NCBI GenBank assembly: GCA_031976175.1
Contig: DALYLR010000046.1
Location: 1-22,683, forward strand
DNA length: 22,683 nucleotides
Source: DMER01 sp003451645
Lineage (GTDB): Bacteria; Pseudomonadota; Alphaproteobacteria; Micropepsales; Micropepsaceae
Direction: 5' to 3'
How positions within the stretch are numbered: position 1 is the first letter of the stretch; each line of letters starts with the position of its first letter. Below, in pieces: positions 8,260-15,468 of the stretch. The position numbers and the translations under genes are program-made. The notes under the pieces are model-generated. The model ran no database searches, was not told where the DNA came from, and was given only the letters and a program-made list of their open reading frames with translations.

Positions 8260-8451
8260 AGAATGAGCTCCCTGCACTATTGTGCTTGGTCGCATGTGGA
8301 CCATATCGCACCTGTCCATGCAAGGGGCGGTTGCGACATTGGGTCTAGCCTTGAAACGCAAAACAGGTATAACGCCCGGCACTCCCCGGGCTGCTTCGAC
8401 CCGCTTGCGACACCCCCCGCTCCTCTCCCGCCACCTGCAAAAGGCCGCGCC
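8260..8451. promoter_or_regulatory. Divergent intergenic region between the lipoprotein operon and phaC
   Basis: These 192 bases must hold promoters for both the minus-strand five-gene operon and plus-strand phaC. On the plus strand there is a TATAAC box near 8368 without a good -35, and a TTGTGC...CATATC pair at 16-base spacing near 8280-8307. An imperfect inverted repeat (GCATGTGGAC at 8292-8301 against GTCCATGC at 8314-8321, two-base bulge) could be an operator. None of these is strong enough to name a regulator; the GCAG/CTGC pattern known for PhaR sites is not evident. Confidence 0.35.
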
Positions 8452-10251
8452 ATGAACAAGCACGAAAAACCACAACAGGACGCCTATCCCGTTCCAGATC
8501 CTCAGGAATTTGCCAGGAACATGGTCAAGGTGGCGGCACAGAGCCAGCGGCTGGTGACCGACTTCATGAAAGGGCAAGCGGCCCAAGCTAAGGGCGGCGC
8601 AGCCGACCCGCTCAACCTAACCGGCACTTTCCTGGAATTCCTCAGCCATGCGATGCGCGACCCGACCGCCATTTGGCAGGCGCAGTTCAAACTCTGGCAA
8701 GGCTATATGGAGCTTTGGCAGAACACGGCTCTGCGCCTTATGGGCGAGCAAGTGGGCCCTGTGATCGAGCCGCCAGCGGGCGACAAGCGCTTCAAGGACA
8801 AAGAGTGGACCGAAAATCAGGTCTTCGACTTCATCAAACAAAGCTATTTGCTCAGCGCTCGCTGGTTGCAAAACACGGTTGGCGAGGTCAAGGGGCTTGA
8901 TGAGAAGACGCGCAAGAAGGTGGATTTCTACACAAAGCAATTCGCGGACGCGATGTCGCCCACCAATTTCGTCATGACCAACCCTGAGGTCTTGCGCGCG
9001 ACGCTGACCTCAAACGGCGAAAATCTGGTCAAGGGTTTGGACAACCTGCTGCATGACCTCGAGCGTGGCAAAGGCCAGCTCTCGATCCGCCAGACGGACA
9101 TGGAGTATTTTGAGGTTGGCCGCAACATCGCGACCACGCCAGGCAAAATCGTGTTCCGCAACGATTTGCTCGAATTGCTGCAGTACTCCCCCACCACAGA
9201 TGAGCAGTACGAAATTCCTCTGCTGATTTTTCCGCCTTGGATCAACAAGTTCTACATTCTCGACCTGCAGCCCACAAACAGCTTCGTCAAATGGGCAACG
9301 GCAAAGGGTTACACCGTCTTTGTCGCATCCTGGGTCAATCCGGATGCACGTCTCGCGCAAAAGACCTTCGAAGACTATATGCGCGAAGGGATTTTCGAGG
9401 GCCTCGATGCGGTCGAAAAGGCGACCGGGTCACGCAAGGTCAACACCATTGGCTATTGCATTGGCGGCACTCTGCTCTCGGCAACGCTGGCCTATATGGC
9501 GTCCAAAGGCGATGACCGTGTGAATTCCGCGACCTTCTTCGCCGCGCAAACAGACTTCTCAGAGGCTGGCGATCTGCAGGTCTTCATCGATGATGAACAG
9601 TTGCAATCGATGGAAGAGATGATGAAGGCCTCAGGCGGCTATCTTGACGGCTCCAAAATGGCAACTACCTTCAATATGTTGCGCTCCAACGATCTAATCT
9701 GGAGTTTCGTGGTCAACAACTACCTCTTGGGCAAGGACCCAATGCGGTTTGACTTGCTGTATTGGAACGCAGACGCCACCCGCATGCCGATCAACATGCA
9801 CATGTTCTATCTACGCGAATGCTACCGCCAGAACAATTTGGCGACCGGCCGAATGGTGCTAGGCGGGGTAAAGCTCGACTTGAGCAAAGTCACCGTTCCA
9901 GTCTTCCTGCAGTCATCGAAGGAAGATCACATCGCGCCCTATCGCTCCGTGTACAAATCAACGAAGCTGTTCAAAGGGCCTGTCACCTTCATGATGGCGG
10001 GATCGGGCCACATCGCGGGCGTGATCAACCATCCGGATGCGAAGAAATATCAGCATTGGCGCAATGAGAAGCTCCCCGAATCGGTCGAGGATTGGATCGC
10101 GGGCGCCAAGGAATTTCCCGGATCCTGGTGGGATTACTGGGATGGTTGGCTGTCGGAGAAATCAGGGCCTAAGGTCAAGGCGCGCGTGCCCGGCGACGCA
10201 AAACTCAAAGTGATCGAGGACGCGCCAGGCTCCTACGTCAAGATGAAGTAA
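8452..10251 (+). CDS. phaC: Class I poly(3-hydroxyalkanoate) synthase
   Basis: A 599-residue PHA polymerase that links (R)-3-hydroxyacyl-CoA units into storage polyester on granules. The alpha/beta-hydrolase core carries the lipase-box-like GYCIGG with nucleophile Cys336, then Asp492 in SSKEDHIAP and His520 in GSGHIAGV. These match the Cys-Asp-His triad and spacing of class I synthases. The N-terminal domain includes ARNMVKVAAQSQRL and DPLNLTGTFLEF, usual for the class. The start is ATG at 8452; the open frame continues upstream to 8263 but that part is proline-rich, intergenic in character and lacks family similarity. The ribosome binding site is weak (AAAAGG about ten bases upstream). No phaA, phaB or phasin gene is adjacent. 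Its last 14 bases overlap the convergent PaiB-like gene. Confidence 0.97.
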   Translation: MNKHEKPQQDAYPVPDPQEFARNMVKVAAQSQRLVTDFMKGQAAQAKGGAADPLNLTGTFLEFLSHAMRDPTAIWQAQFKLWQGYMELWQNTALRLMGEQVGPVIEPPAGDKRFKDKEWTENQVFDFIKQSYLLSARWLQNTVGEVKGLDEKTRKKVDFYTKQFADAMSPTNFVMTNPEVLRATLTSNGENLVKGLDNLLHDLERGKGQLSIRQTDMEYFEVGRNIATTPGKIVFRNDLLELLQYSPTTDEQYEIPLLIFPPWINKFYILDLQPTNSFVKWATAKGYTVFVASWVNPDARLAQKTFEDYMREGIFEGLDAVEKATGSRKVNTIGYCIGGTLLSATLAYMASKGDDRVNSATFFAAQTDFSEAGDLQVFIDDEQLQSMEEMMKASGGYLDGSKMATTFNMLRSNDLIWSFVVNNYLLGKDPMRFDLLYWNADATRMPINMHMFYLRECYRQNNLATGRMVLGGVKLDLSKVTVPVFLQSSKEDHIAPYRSVYKSTKLFKGPVTFMMAGSGHIAGVINHPDAKKYQHWRNEKLPESVEDWIAGAKEFPGSWWDYWDGWLSEKSGPKVKARVPGDAKLKVIEDAPGSYVKMK

Positions 10252-10855
10252 CGGACCGCATCTGGCTAGCAAGGTCAGCGCGTCCCAGAGCCTCAAGCGC
10301 CGCCGCAGCACGAGCCACGTCTGCGGCGGATTTGCTTTGGCTGAGTTTGTATTTGCCCAAAATATGGGTCACCCGCAATTCGACTCCCTCAATGGCGGCC
10401 AGTAAACGTGCATCGCTACCCTGTGCCATCTTGGCCCGCGTCCAGGGCTTTTTGGGTGCGAGCCGCGCCTCATGCTCCGCCGAGAGGGCATCGATCTGGG
10501 CGGTAAGTTCCTCGTCCGAAAGCAATCGCATCGGCCCTTCGGCATAGACACTCACATAATTCCAGGTCGGGACTTGGTTCTGGCTTTCATACCAATCCGG
10601 CGAGACATAGGCGTCCGGGCCGCTGAAGACAGCCTTCACGTGCGCCCCCGCGCGCGCAGCATCCAGAAATCCATTGCCCCGCGCCAGGTGAAACCGCAGG
10701 ACGCCTTCGCTCACAATCACTGGTGCCTGGGCAATGACCACCTCGCCCAGATGAACCGCCACCATCGTCCCGAAGCTCCGCTGACGGATGAAATCGTACA
10801 GTGTCTTTGAACGGTTCTCGCGAAATGCTGCTGGGATATAGGCGATTTCACTCAC
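10238..10855 (-). CDS. PaiB-like FMN-binding split-barrel protein
   Basis: A 205-residue protein of the PaiB family (named after a Bacillus regulator of sporulation and protease genes, but structurally an FMN-binding split barrel). Family features are the N-terminal YIPAAFRE, FGTMVAVH, LRFHLARGN, VKAVFSGPDAYVSPDWYES, PTWNYVSVYAEG and the C-terminal KYKLSQ. The start is taken as GTG at 10855, which overlaps the glyA stop as GTGA and gives the usual start a few residues before YIPAAFRE; the frame could open at 10882. There is no clear independent ribosome binding site, so translation is probably coupled to glyA. The biochemical function of the family in proteobacteria is not settled. The 3' end overlaps phaC by 14 bases. 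Confidence 0.88.
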   Translation of the reverse strand: MSEIAYIPAAFRENRSKTLYDFIRQRSFGTMVAVHLGEVVIAQAPVIVSEGVLRFHLARGNGFLDAARAGAHVKAVFSGPDAYVSPDWYESQNQVPTWNYVSVYAEGPMRLLSDEELTAQIDALSAEHEARLAPKKPWTRAKMAQGSDARLLAAIEGVELRVTHILGKYKLSQSKSAADVARAAAALEALGRADLASQMRSVTSS

Positions 10856-12120
10856 AAACCGGGCACCGGGAACCGCGCACAAAGCGCCTTGGTCTCGGCC
10901 CGCAGCTTGGCCAAATGAGCCGCGTCATCGTGTTGCTTCAGTGCAGCGGCAATAACGCCCGCCAGCACCCGCATCTCAGGCTCCTTCATCCCGCGCGAGG
11001 TTGGCGCAGGCGTACCCATCCGCACGCCGGACGGGCGCAATGGCGGATGCGGATCGTCGGGGATCACTTGCTTATTGGTGGTGATGCCTGCGTGATCCAG
11101 CGCCTTTTCCCCTTGCGCGCCATTGATGCCAAAGCTCTGCATCACGTCCAGAACCATCAAATGGTTATCCGTGCCGCCAGTCACCAGATGGATATTGTGC
11201 TTCATCAGCTCGGCCGCGAGAGCCTTGGCATTCGCCAGCACTTGACGCGCATAGAGGCGGAACTCCTCCGTATCCACCAAATGCAGCGCTGTTGCTGTCG
11301 CCGCCACTTGGTTCATATGCGGCCCGCCTTGCAGGCCCGGAAACACCGATGCATCGATGCCCTTGGCATGCTCGGCCTTGCAGACAATGAGGCCGCCGCG
11401 CGGGCCACGCATGGATTTGTGGGTCGTGGTGGTCAGGAAATCAAAGCCCGCATCCATCGGGTTTTTCAGGGCACCCGCCGCAACAAATCCGCCATAATGG
11501 CTGACATCGGCCATGGTCAGCGCGCCCACTTCATTGGCAATCGCTTGGAACTGCGAGTAATCCAAATCGCGCGGGTATGAGGAATATCCGCACACGATCA
11601 ATTTGGGCCGCTCCGCCTTGGCCACTTCGCGCAGGGCGCCAAAATCGATCGAGCCATCCTTCGGGTTCGTCTTATAGCGGACAAAGCGGTAGATCTTGCC
11701 CATGTGGCTCACCGGTGCGCCGTGGGTCAAATGCCCGCCATGGCTCAAATCCATGGCCAGGATCGTTTCGCCCGGCGGGATGAATTGCAGATAGACCGCC
11801 TGGTTCATCGGCGATCCGGAGAGCGGCTGAATATTCGCATGCTCCGCGCGGAAAAGCTTCTTCGCCCGCTCGCGGCCCGCATTTTCGATGATGTCGACGA
11901 ATTCCGTCCCGCCGTAGTAGCGCCGCCCAGGATACCCCTCTGCATATTTGTTCGTGAAGGACGAGCCAAGCAAAGCCAGCACTTCCGGGAAGGCGTAGTT
12001 TTCGGACGGGATCAATTCGATCCCCTCCCTTTGACGCTGTTCCTCACCCAAAAGGGCGTTGAAGACAGTGGGATCGGACTTGGCGAGCAGATCGCGATAG
12101 CTTTGCGGATTGACGCTCAT
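10852..12120 (-). CDS. glyA: Serine hydroxymethyltransferase, divergent type
   Basis: A 422-residue PLP enzyme that interconverts serine and glycine with transfer of the one-carbon unit to tetrahydrofolate. Visible residues are YAEGYPGRRYYGG (59-71), the folate/PLP-site HGGHLTHG (127-134), the cofactor pair in DVSH (Asp205, His208), TTTTHKSMRGPRGG with Schiff-base Lys235, and RMGTPAPTSRGM near the C-terminus. The segments SGSPMNQAVY, DVSHYGGFVAAG and GYSSYPRDLDY differ from the canonical proteobacterial SGAQANxAV, D(I/M)AHIAGLVAAG and GxSAYSRxxD, so this may be a second SHMT rather than the housekeeping one. The start is ATG at 12120 with AGGAG about ten bases upstream. A ZTP riboswitch precedes it, and it is coupled to the PaiB-like gene. 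Confidence 0.94.
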   Translation of the reverse strand: MSVNPQSYRDLLAKSDPTVFNALLGEEQRQREGIELIPSENYAFPEVLALLGSSFTNKYAEGYPGRRYYGGTEFVDIIENAGRERAKKLFRAEHANIQPLSGSPMNQAVYLQFIPPGETILAMDLSHGGHLTHGAPVSHMGKIYRFVRYKTNPKDGSIDFGALREVAKAERPKLIVCGYSSYPRDLDYSQFQAIANEVGALTMADVSHYGGFVAAGALKNPMDAGFDFLTTTTHKSMRGPRGGLIVCKAEHAKGIDASVFPGLQGGPHMNQVAATATALHLVDTEEFRLYARQVLANAKALAAELMKHNIHLVTGGTDNHLMVLDVMQSFGINGAQGEKALDHAGITTNKQVIPDDPHPPLRPSGVRMGTPAPTSRGMKEPEMRVLAGVIAAALKQHDDAAHLAKLRAETKALCARFPVPGL

Positions 12121-12184
12121 TGGATGCGGCTCCTGGCTTTCGACACGGCCTCGTTGCAGGCTGTGCACAGTTATCACAAGCATG

Positions 12185-12266
12185 GGGCCCAGGCGCGCGG
12201 CATCTCTGCATCCCTTGCGGCTTCCCCGTGGTGCCTTCCACGCGTTCGCCAGTCGCCAGCAAAGGC
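12185..12266 (-). ncRNA. ZTP riboswitch (pfl motif) in the glyA leader
   Basis: The minus strand carries the conserved layout of the ZTP/ZMP riboswitch, an RNA that senses the purine intermediate ZMP/ZTP made when 10-formyl-tetrahydrofolate is short. P1 pairs CCTTTGC (12265-12259) with GCAAGGG (12218-12212). The conserved GACTGGCGAAC joins it to P2, CGTGG (12242-12238) with CCACG (12231-12227), followed by GGGGAAGC. The second subdomain is ATGCCGCGCGCCTGGGC (12203-12187), with the family signature GCCG...CGCCTGGGC. A pseudoknot GGCG (12250-12247) with CGCC (12195-12192) links the two subdomains as in known members. It lies about 65 bases before the glyA start, a typical target. The expression platform is probably translational: aptamer CCTGG (12193-12189) can pair with CCAGG (12136-12132), which overlaps the ribosome binding site. 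Confidence 0.9.
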
Positions 12267-12280
12267 CTTGTGACCCCATC

Positions 12281-12309
12281 AGAAAGCGCGAGTGGGGCGT
12301 ATTCGTCAA
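12281..12309 (-). promoter_or_regulatory. Candidate promoter of the glyA-paiB unit
   Basis: The minus strand has TTGACG (12309-12304), a 17-base spacer and CTTTCT (12286-12281). The -35 is good and the -10 is weak, but the pair sits immediately after a terminator-like hairpin and immediately before the ZTP aptamer. Transcription from here would start the leader just upstream of P1 of the riboswitch, as required. Confidence 0.45.
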
Positions 12310-12312
12310 GTC

Positions 12313-12351
12313 AAAACCCCAGGTGCGCCAACGTCGAACGCCGGGCGCACC
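12313..12351 (-). terminator. Terminator-like hairpin after the acyl-CoA dehydrogenase gene
   Basis: The minus strand has a perfect eight-base stem GGTGCGCC / GGCGCACC (12351-12344 with 12329-12322) enclosing 14 bases that can form a further CGT-TCG-ACG mini-stem. It is followed by TGGGG and then TTTT. The T-run is short and not immediately adjacent, so termination strength is uncertain. It lies 44 bases after the dehydrogenase stop and directly before the glyA promoter, the right place to separate the two units. Confidence 0.5.
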
Positions 12352-12394
12352 GGCGCCTCAGGCATTGCACTCGAATTGTGCATCGCCAGTGCCC

Positions 12395-13546
12395 TCACCC
12401 CTCACCTTTCAGCAGAGCGCGCGCAATTACGATCTGCTGGATTTGGCTGGTGCCCTCATAGAGGCGGAAGATGCGCACATCGCGGTAAAAGCGCTCGATG
12501 CCGTAATCGGCGACATAGCCCGCACCTCCGAAAATCTGCACCGCGCGGTCGGCCACGCGCCCCACCATCTCCGAGGCGAAGTATTTGCAGCACGCGGCCT
12601 CCATCGAGATCGGCTGGCCGCCATCGCGAGCGCGGGCGGCCTCCAGGATCATGGCGCGAGCGGCAAAGGCCTCGGTCCGGCTGTCCGCGAGCATCGCCTG
12701 GATGAGCTGGAAATCGCCGATGCGCGAGCCGAACTGGGTGCGCTCCTGGGCGTAGCGCACGCACTCCCGGATCAGGCGCTCCGCGACGCCCGTGCACACT
12801 GCCGCGATGTGCAGCCGCCCGCGGTCGAGCACCTGCATCGAATGGCGGAAGCCCTGGCCCTCCTCCGTACCCAGAAGGCATGAGGCGGGAATGCGCGCAT
12901 CCTCGAAAATCACGTCGCAGATATGGGCGCCTTGCTGGCCCATCTTTTTCTCAGGCTTGCCGACGGAAATGCCAGGCAGCTTCGCCGGTACGACGAAAGC
13001 GGATATTCCGCCTGCCCCCTTATTCTCCGGGTTCGTCCGTGCCATGAGCGTAAAGACAGAGGCCTTGTTGGCATTGGTGATGTAGCGCTTGGTGCCATTG
13101 ACGATGTAGCTGTCACCCTGGCGGATCGCCGTGGTTTTGAGGGAGGCCGCGTCCGATCCCGCCCCCGGCTCTGTCAGGCAGAAGGAGGCAATCGCCTCCC
13201 CGCTGGCGAGTTTTGGTAGCCATTCGCGCTTCTGCTCCTCCCGCCCGAACATGACGATGCCTTGCGAGCCAATGCCGACATTGGTGCCGATGACAGAGCG
13301 GAAAGCGGGCGAGGTCTGGCCCAGCTCGAAACAGACCAGAACCTCATCCTCCATCGAGAGGCCAAGCCCGCCATACTCAACCGGGATGGAGAGGCCAAAG
13401 AGGCCGAGTTGGCGCATCTCCCCCACGATACGCTCCGGGACGGCATCGGTTTCGGAGACTTCTGCCTCAATGGGCACAAGCTTGTCGCGCACAAAGCGGC
13501 GCACGGTGTCGAGGAATTGGTCGCGGGTCTCGCGGTCAAGGGCCAT
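12395..13546 (-). CDS. Acyl-CoA dehydrogenase
   Basis: A 383-residue FAD enzyme that introduces the alpha,beta double bond in acyl-CoA thioesters. Features are the FAD/substrate motif FCLTEPGAGSDAASLKTTA, NGTKRYITNA, the segment RTQFGSRIGDFQLIQ, FGGAGYVADYGIERFYRD and the C-terminal RLYEGTSQIQ, in which Glu364 is at the place of the catalytic base. Length is typical. The start is ATG at 13546 with GGAG six to seven bases upstream. Chain-length or branched-chain preference cannot be read from this sequence. It is followed by a hairpin terminator and then the separate glyA unit. Confidence 0.95.
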   Translation of the reverse strand: MALDRETRDQFLDTVRRFVRDKLVPIEAEVSETDAVPERIVGEMRQLGLFGLSIPVEYGGLGLSMEDEVLVCFELGQTSPAFRSVIGTNVGIGSQGIVMFGREEQKREWLPKLASGEAIASFCLTEPGAGSDAASLKTTAIRQGDSYIVNGTKRYITNANKASVFTLMARTNPENKGAGGISAFVVPAKLPGISVGKPEKKMGQQGAHICDVIFEDARIPASCLLGTEEGQGFRHSMQVLDRGRLHIAAVCTGVAERLIRECVRYAQERTQFGSRIGDFQLIQAMLADSRTEAFAARAMILEAARARDGGQPISMEAACCKYFASEMVGRVADRAVQIFGGAGYVADYGIERFYRDVRIFRLYEGTSQIQQIVIARALLKGEG

Positions 13547-13613
13547 TGGGATGCTCCGGCAAAGTCATGTTGTTGCCGTAAGCATAAGCGGACCTGCAAT
13601 CCGGGCTCCAGCC

Positions 13614-14057
13614 CTAACCGCACCGCACCAGCCACATTGTTGTGGTGACCGGCCTGCCCGGCTTTGTCGGGCGCCACTCTAGGCGATGCGACATGCCATC
13701 CTTACGCCTGGCGGCAATAGACACTTGGATGATCTGTCCGGTGACCTCATTGCGGAGCATTAGCATGTTGGTTGCGGGTGTTGAGGACGTGACGGTGTAG
13801 TAATTCTTCATGTCCGCGTTATGTCGGCCGCCTCTTGCCCAGCCTTCCACCGAGTCGGCGTCCACCGCCCGGAAGAGAAAGGTAAAGACGATCGCTTGAG
13901 ATCCGCATTCTTCCTGTCCCGCCTTCGATAGGGCACCCCATTGGCCAATGATGTCGGCAGGCGGAGAGGCATTCGCGCTCGCGCCCGCCAAGAATGTCGC
14001 ACTGATCGTCAGAATTCCAGGTGCGCAGCGAGCCAATGACCTCAGACCAAAATGCAT
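13614..14057 (-). CDS. Small exported protein of unknown function
   Basis: A 147-residue protein with a signal peptide that probably ends at ANA (residue 30). The mature domain of about 117 residues is rich in beta-forming sequence (AIVFTFLF, NYYTVTSSTPATNMLMLRNEVTGQIIQVSI) and has two cysteines, Cys51 and Cys146, that could form a disulphide in the periplasm. It resembles a small lipocalin-like or DUF-type periplasmic domain, but I do not recognise a named family. The start ATG at 14057 has only a weak ribosome binding site. It lies 67 bases upstream of the acyl-CoA dehydrogenase on the same strand and divergent from the CoA-transferase gene. Confidence 0.75.
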   Translation of the reverse strand: MHFGLRSLARCAPGILTISATFLAGASANASPPADIIGQWGALSKAGQEECGSQAIVFTFLFRAVDADSVEGWARGGRHNADMKNYYTVTSSTPATNMLMLRNEVTGQIIQVSIAARRKDGMSHRLEWRPTKPGRPVTTTMWLVRCG

Positions 14058-14079
14058 GACACAATTTCACCCAGGTTGA

Positions 14080-14097
14080 ACCCGGCCAAGGCCGGGT
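14080..14097. repeat. GC-rich inverted repeat upstream of the exported protein
   Basis: ACCCGGC-CAAG-GCCGGGT is a seven-base perfect stem with a four-base loop. It lies 22 bases before the exported-protein start, in the divergent region 14058-14226. A near copy of its right-hand part occurs at 2446-2465 (18 of 20 bases identical). It may be an operator or a small dispersed palindrome; nothing in the sequence decides between these. Confidence 0.5.
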
Positions 14098-14190
14098 GCC
14101 ATTCGCCGATGCATGTGGCATTAAAACGTAGAAACAACGCCTCCCCGTCGCGCCAAAAAAGGTGCGCGGCGTCCGGCTAAAAGGGCTGCT

Positions 14191-14202
14191 TGTCCGAGGA
14201 CA
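14191..14202. promoter_or_regulatory. Short palindrome before the CoA-transferase gene
   Basis: TGTCC-GA-GGACA is a five-base inverted repeat centred about 30 bases before the ATG at 14227, next to a TATTGT box at 14203-14208. The position would suit an operator overlapping a promoter, but no -35 box is evident, so this is a weak call. Confidence 0.3.
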
Positions 14203-14226
14203 TATTGTTAGCACAAACTGGATTGC

Positions 14227-15468
14227 ATGACCACACAGCATTCGACGAATCGAGACGGCGCCTTGGCAGGACTTCGCGTGCTGGACCTAAGCCGCGTGTT
14301 GGCGGGCCCTTACGCGACTCAGATCCTCGGTGACCATGGCGCCCATGTCATCAAGGTTGAGCCACCGATTGGCGATGAAACGCGCGAGTGGGGGCCCCCA
14401 TTTCGTGAACCCGATGGACCGCGCGACCGGCGGGAAAACCCAAGCGCTTACTATCTTAATATCAATCGCAACAAAGTGGGGATCGCCCTCGATCTAAGCC
14501 ACCCTGAGGCGCGCGCAATCGTCCTGCGCATGTTGGAGACCGCAGACGTACTAGTTGAGAACTTCAAGATCGGCACCATGGAGAAATGGGGCCTGGGCTA
14601 TGCGGAGGTATTGGCCGAACGATTTCCCCGCCTAATCTACGCGCGTATTTCCGGGTACGGAGCAGAAGGCCCGCTCGGCGGCATGCCAGGCTATGACGCG
14701 GTGGTCCAGACGATGGCGGGACTGTCCTCTACCAACGGCACACCGGCCTCCGGCCCCGTGAAGGTTGGCGTGCCAATAGTCGATATGGTCACGGGTTTGA
14801 ATACTGTGATTGGCATCCTCATGGCGCTGCACGCACGTCAACTCTCCGGGCGCGGACAGTTTATCGACATGTCGCTTTACGACGCCGCAGTGAGTATTTT
14901 GCATCCGCACACCGCGAACTGGTTGTGGGGGCAGCGGCTGCCCAAGCTGATGGGCAATGCGCATCCTAGCCTTGCGCCTTACGACCTGTTCGAAACGGCG
15001 ACACGGCCGGTTTTTTTGGGCGTGGGCAATGACGCTCAGTTCAAGAAGGCCTGTGTAGTGTTGGGCTGTCCCCAGATTTCTGCCGATCCGCGGTTCACAA
15101 ATGTCGCACTGCGCAATCAGAACCGCGAGGTCCTCACTGAAGAGCTAGCGGCATATCTGTCGAAAGCCGACGGCGTGGAGATCGTACAAACTCTGCTTGA
15201 GGCAGGCGTTCCAGCCGGAACGCTGAATTCCATTTCTGAGGTTCTGACCGACCCGCAAGCCCGAGAGCGCAATCTGATCTGGGAAAATGAGAGTTACAAG
15301 GGGACGGCGCCGCCCGTGCGCTTGTCCAATAATGAGCCCAAGCTGCGACACACGCCGCCGGACTTTGGTCAGCATAACAACGCAGTGCTGAATGAATTCG
15401 GGTATACGGACGATGAGATTGCCACCTTAGTGAAGAGCGGCGCCGTGCGCAGGTTGGACACCCCATGA
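14227..15468 (+). CDS. Class III (CaiB/BaiF) CoA transferase
   Basis: A 413-residue family III CoA transferase that moves CoA between carboxylic acids through an aspartyl-CoA thioester intermediate. Recognisable parts are the N-terminal LAGLRVLDLSRVLAGPYATQILGD, VIKVEPP, LVENFKIGTMEKWGL, SGYGAEGPL and the catalytic-aspartate motif GYDAVVQ, where Asp157 corresponds to the nucleophile. Length is typical (about 400). The start is ATG at 14227 with a poor ribosome binding site. Its stop codon overlaps the start of the next gene as ATGA, implying coupled translation. The pair of acids it serves cannot be inferred; members include formyl-CoA, carnitine, alpha-methylacyl-CoA and succinyl-CoA:mesaconate enzymes. 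Confidence 0.94.
   Translation: MTTQHSTNRDGALAGLRVLDLSRVLAGPYATQILGDHGAHVIKVEPPIGDETREWGPPFREPDGPRDRRENPSAYYLNINRNKVGIALDLSHPEARAIVLRMLETADVLVENFKIGTMEKWGLGYAEVLAERFPRLIYARISGYGAEGPLGGMPGYDAVVQTMAGLSSTNGTPASGPVKVGVPIVDMVTGLNTVIGILMALHARQLSGRGQFIDMSLYDAAVSILHPHTANWLWGQRLPKLMGNAHPSLAPYDLFETATRPVFLGVGNDAQFKKACVVLGCPQISADPRFTNVALRNQNREVLTEELAAYLSKADGVEIVQTLLEAGVPAGTLNSISEVLTDPQARERNLIWENESYKGTAPPVRLSNNEPKLRHTPPDFGQHNNAVLNEFGYTDDEIATLVKSGAVRRLDTP

Noticed and set aside
8292..8321. PhaR-type operator before phaC
   Set aside because: The inverted repeat there is imperfect and does not show the CTGC/GCAG pattern; no phaR gene is in the window.
8263..8451. Extension of phaC upstream to 8263
   Set aside because: The added residues are proline-rich and unlike PHA synthases, and the region must contain divergent promoters.
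10801..11580. 259-codon open frame opposite glyA
   Set aside because: It is antisense to a well-supported gene in GC-rich DNA and has no domain-like features.
12161..12180. DnaA-box-like TTATCACAA in the glyA leader
   Set aside because: It differs from the DnaA consensus at several positions and is single, with no AT-rich unwinding region or origin genes nearby.
12121..12309. N-terminal extension of the glyA frame to 12309
   Set aside because: The open frame is the untranslated leader holding the ZTP riboswitch. SHMT family starts and the AGGAG site support the ATG at 12120.
12110..12883. 257-codon open frame opposite the acyl-CoA dehydrogenase and the glyA leader
   Set aside because: It crosses the riboswitch and a conserved enzyme gene; no recognisable protein features.
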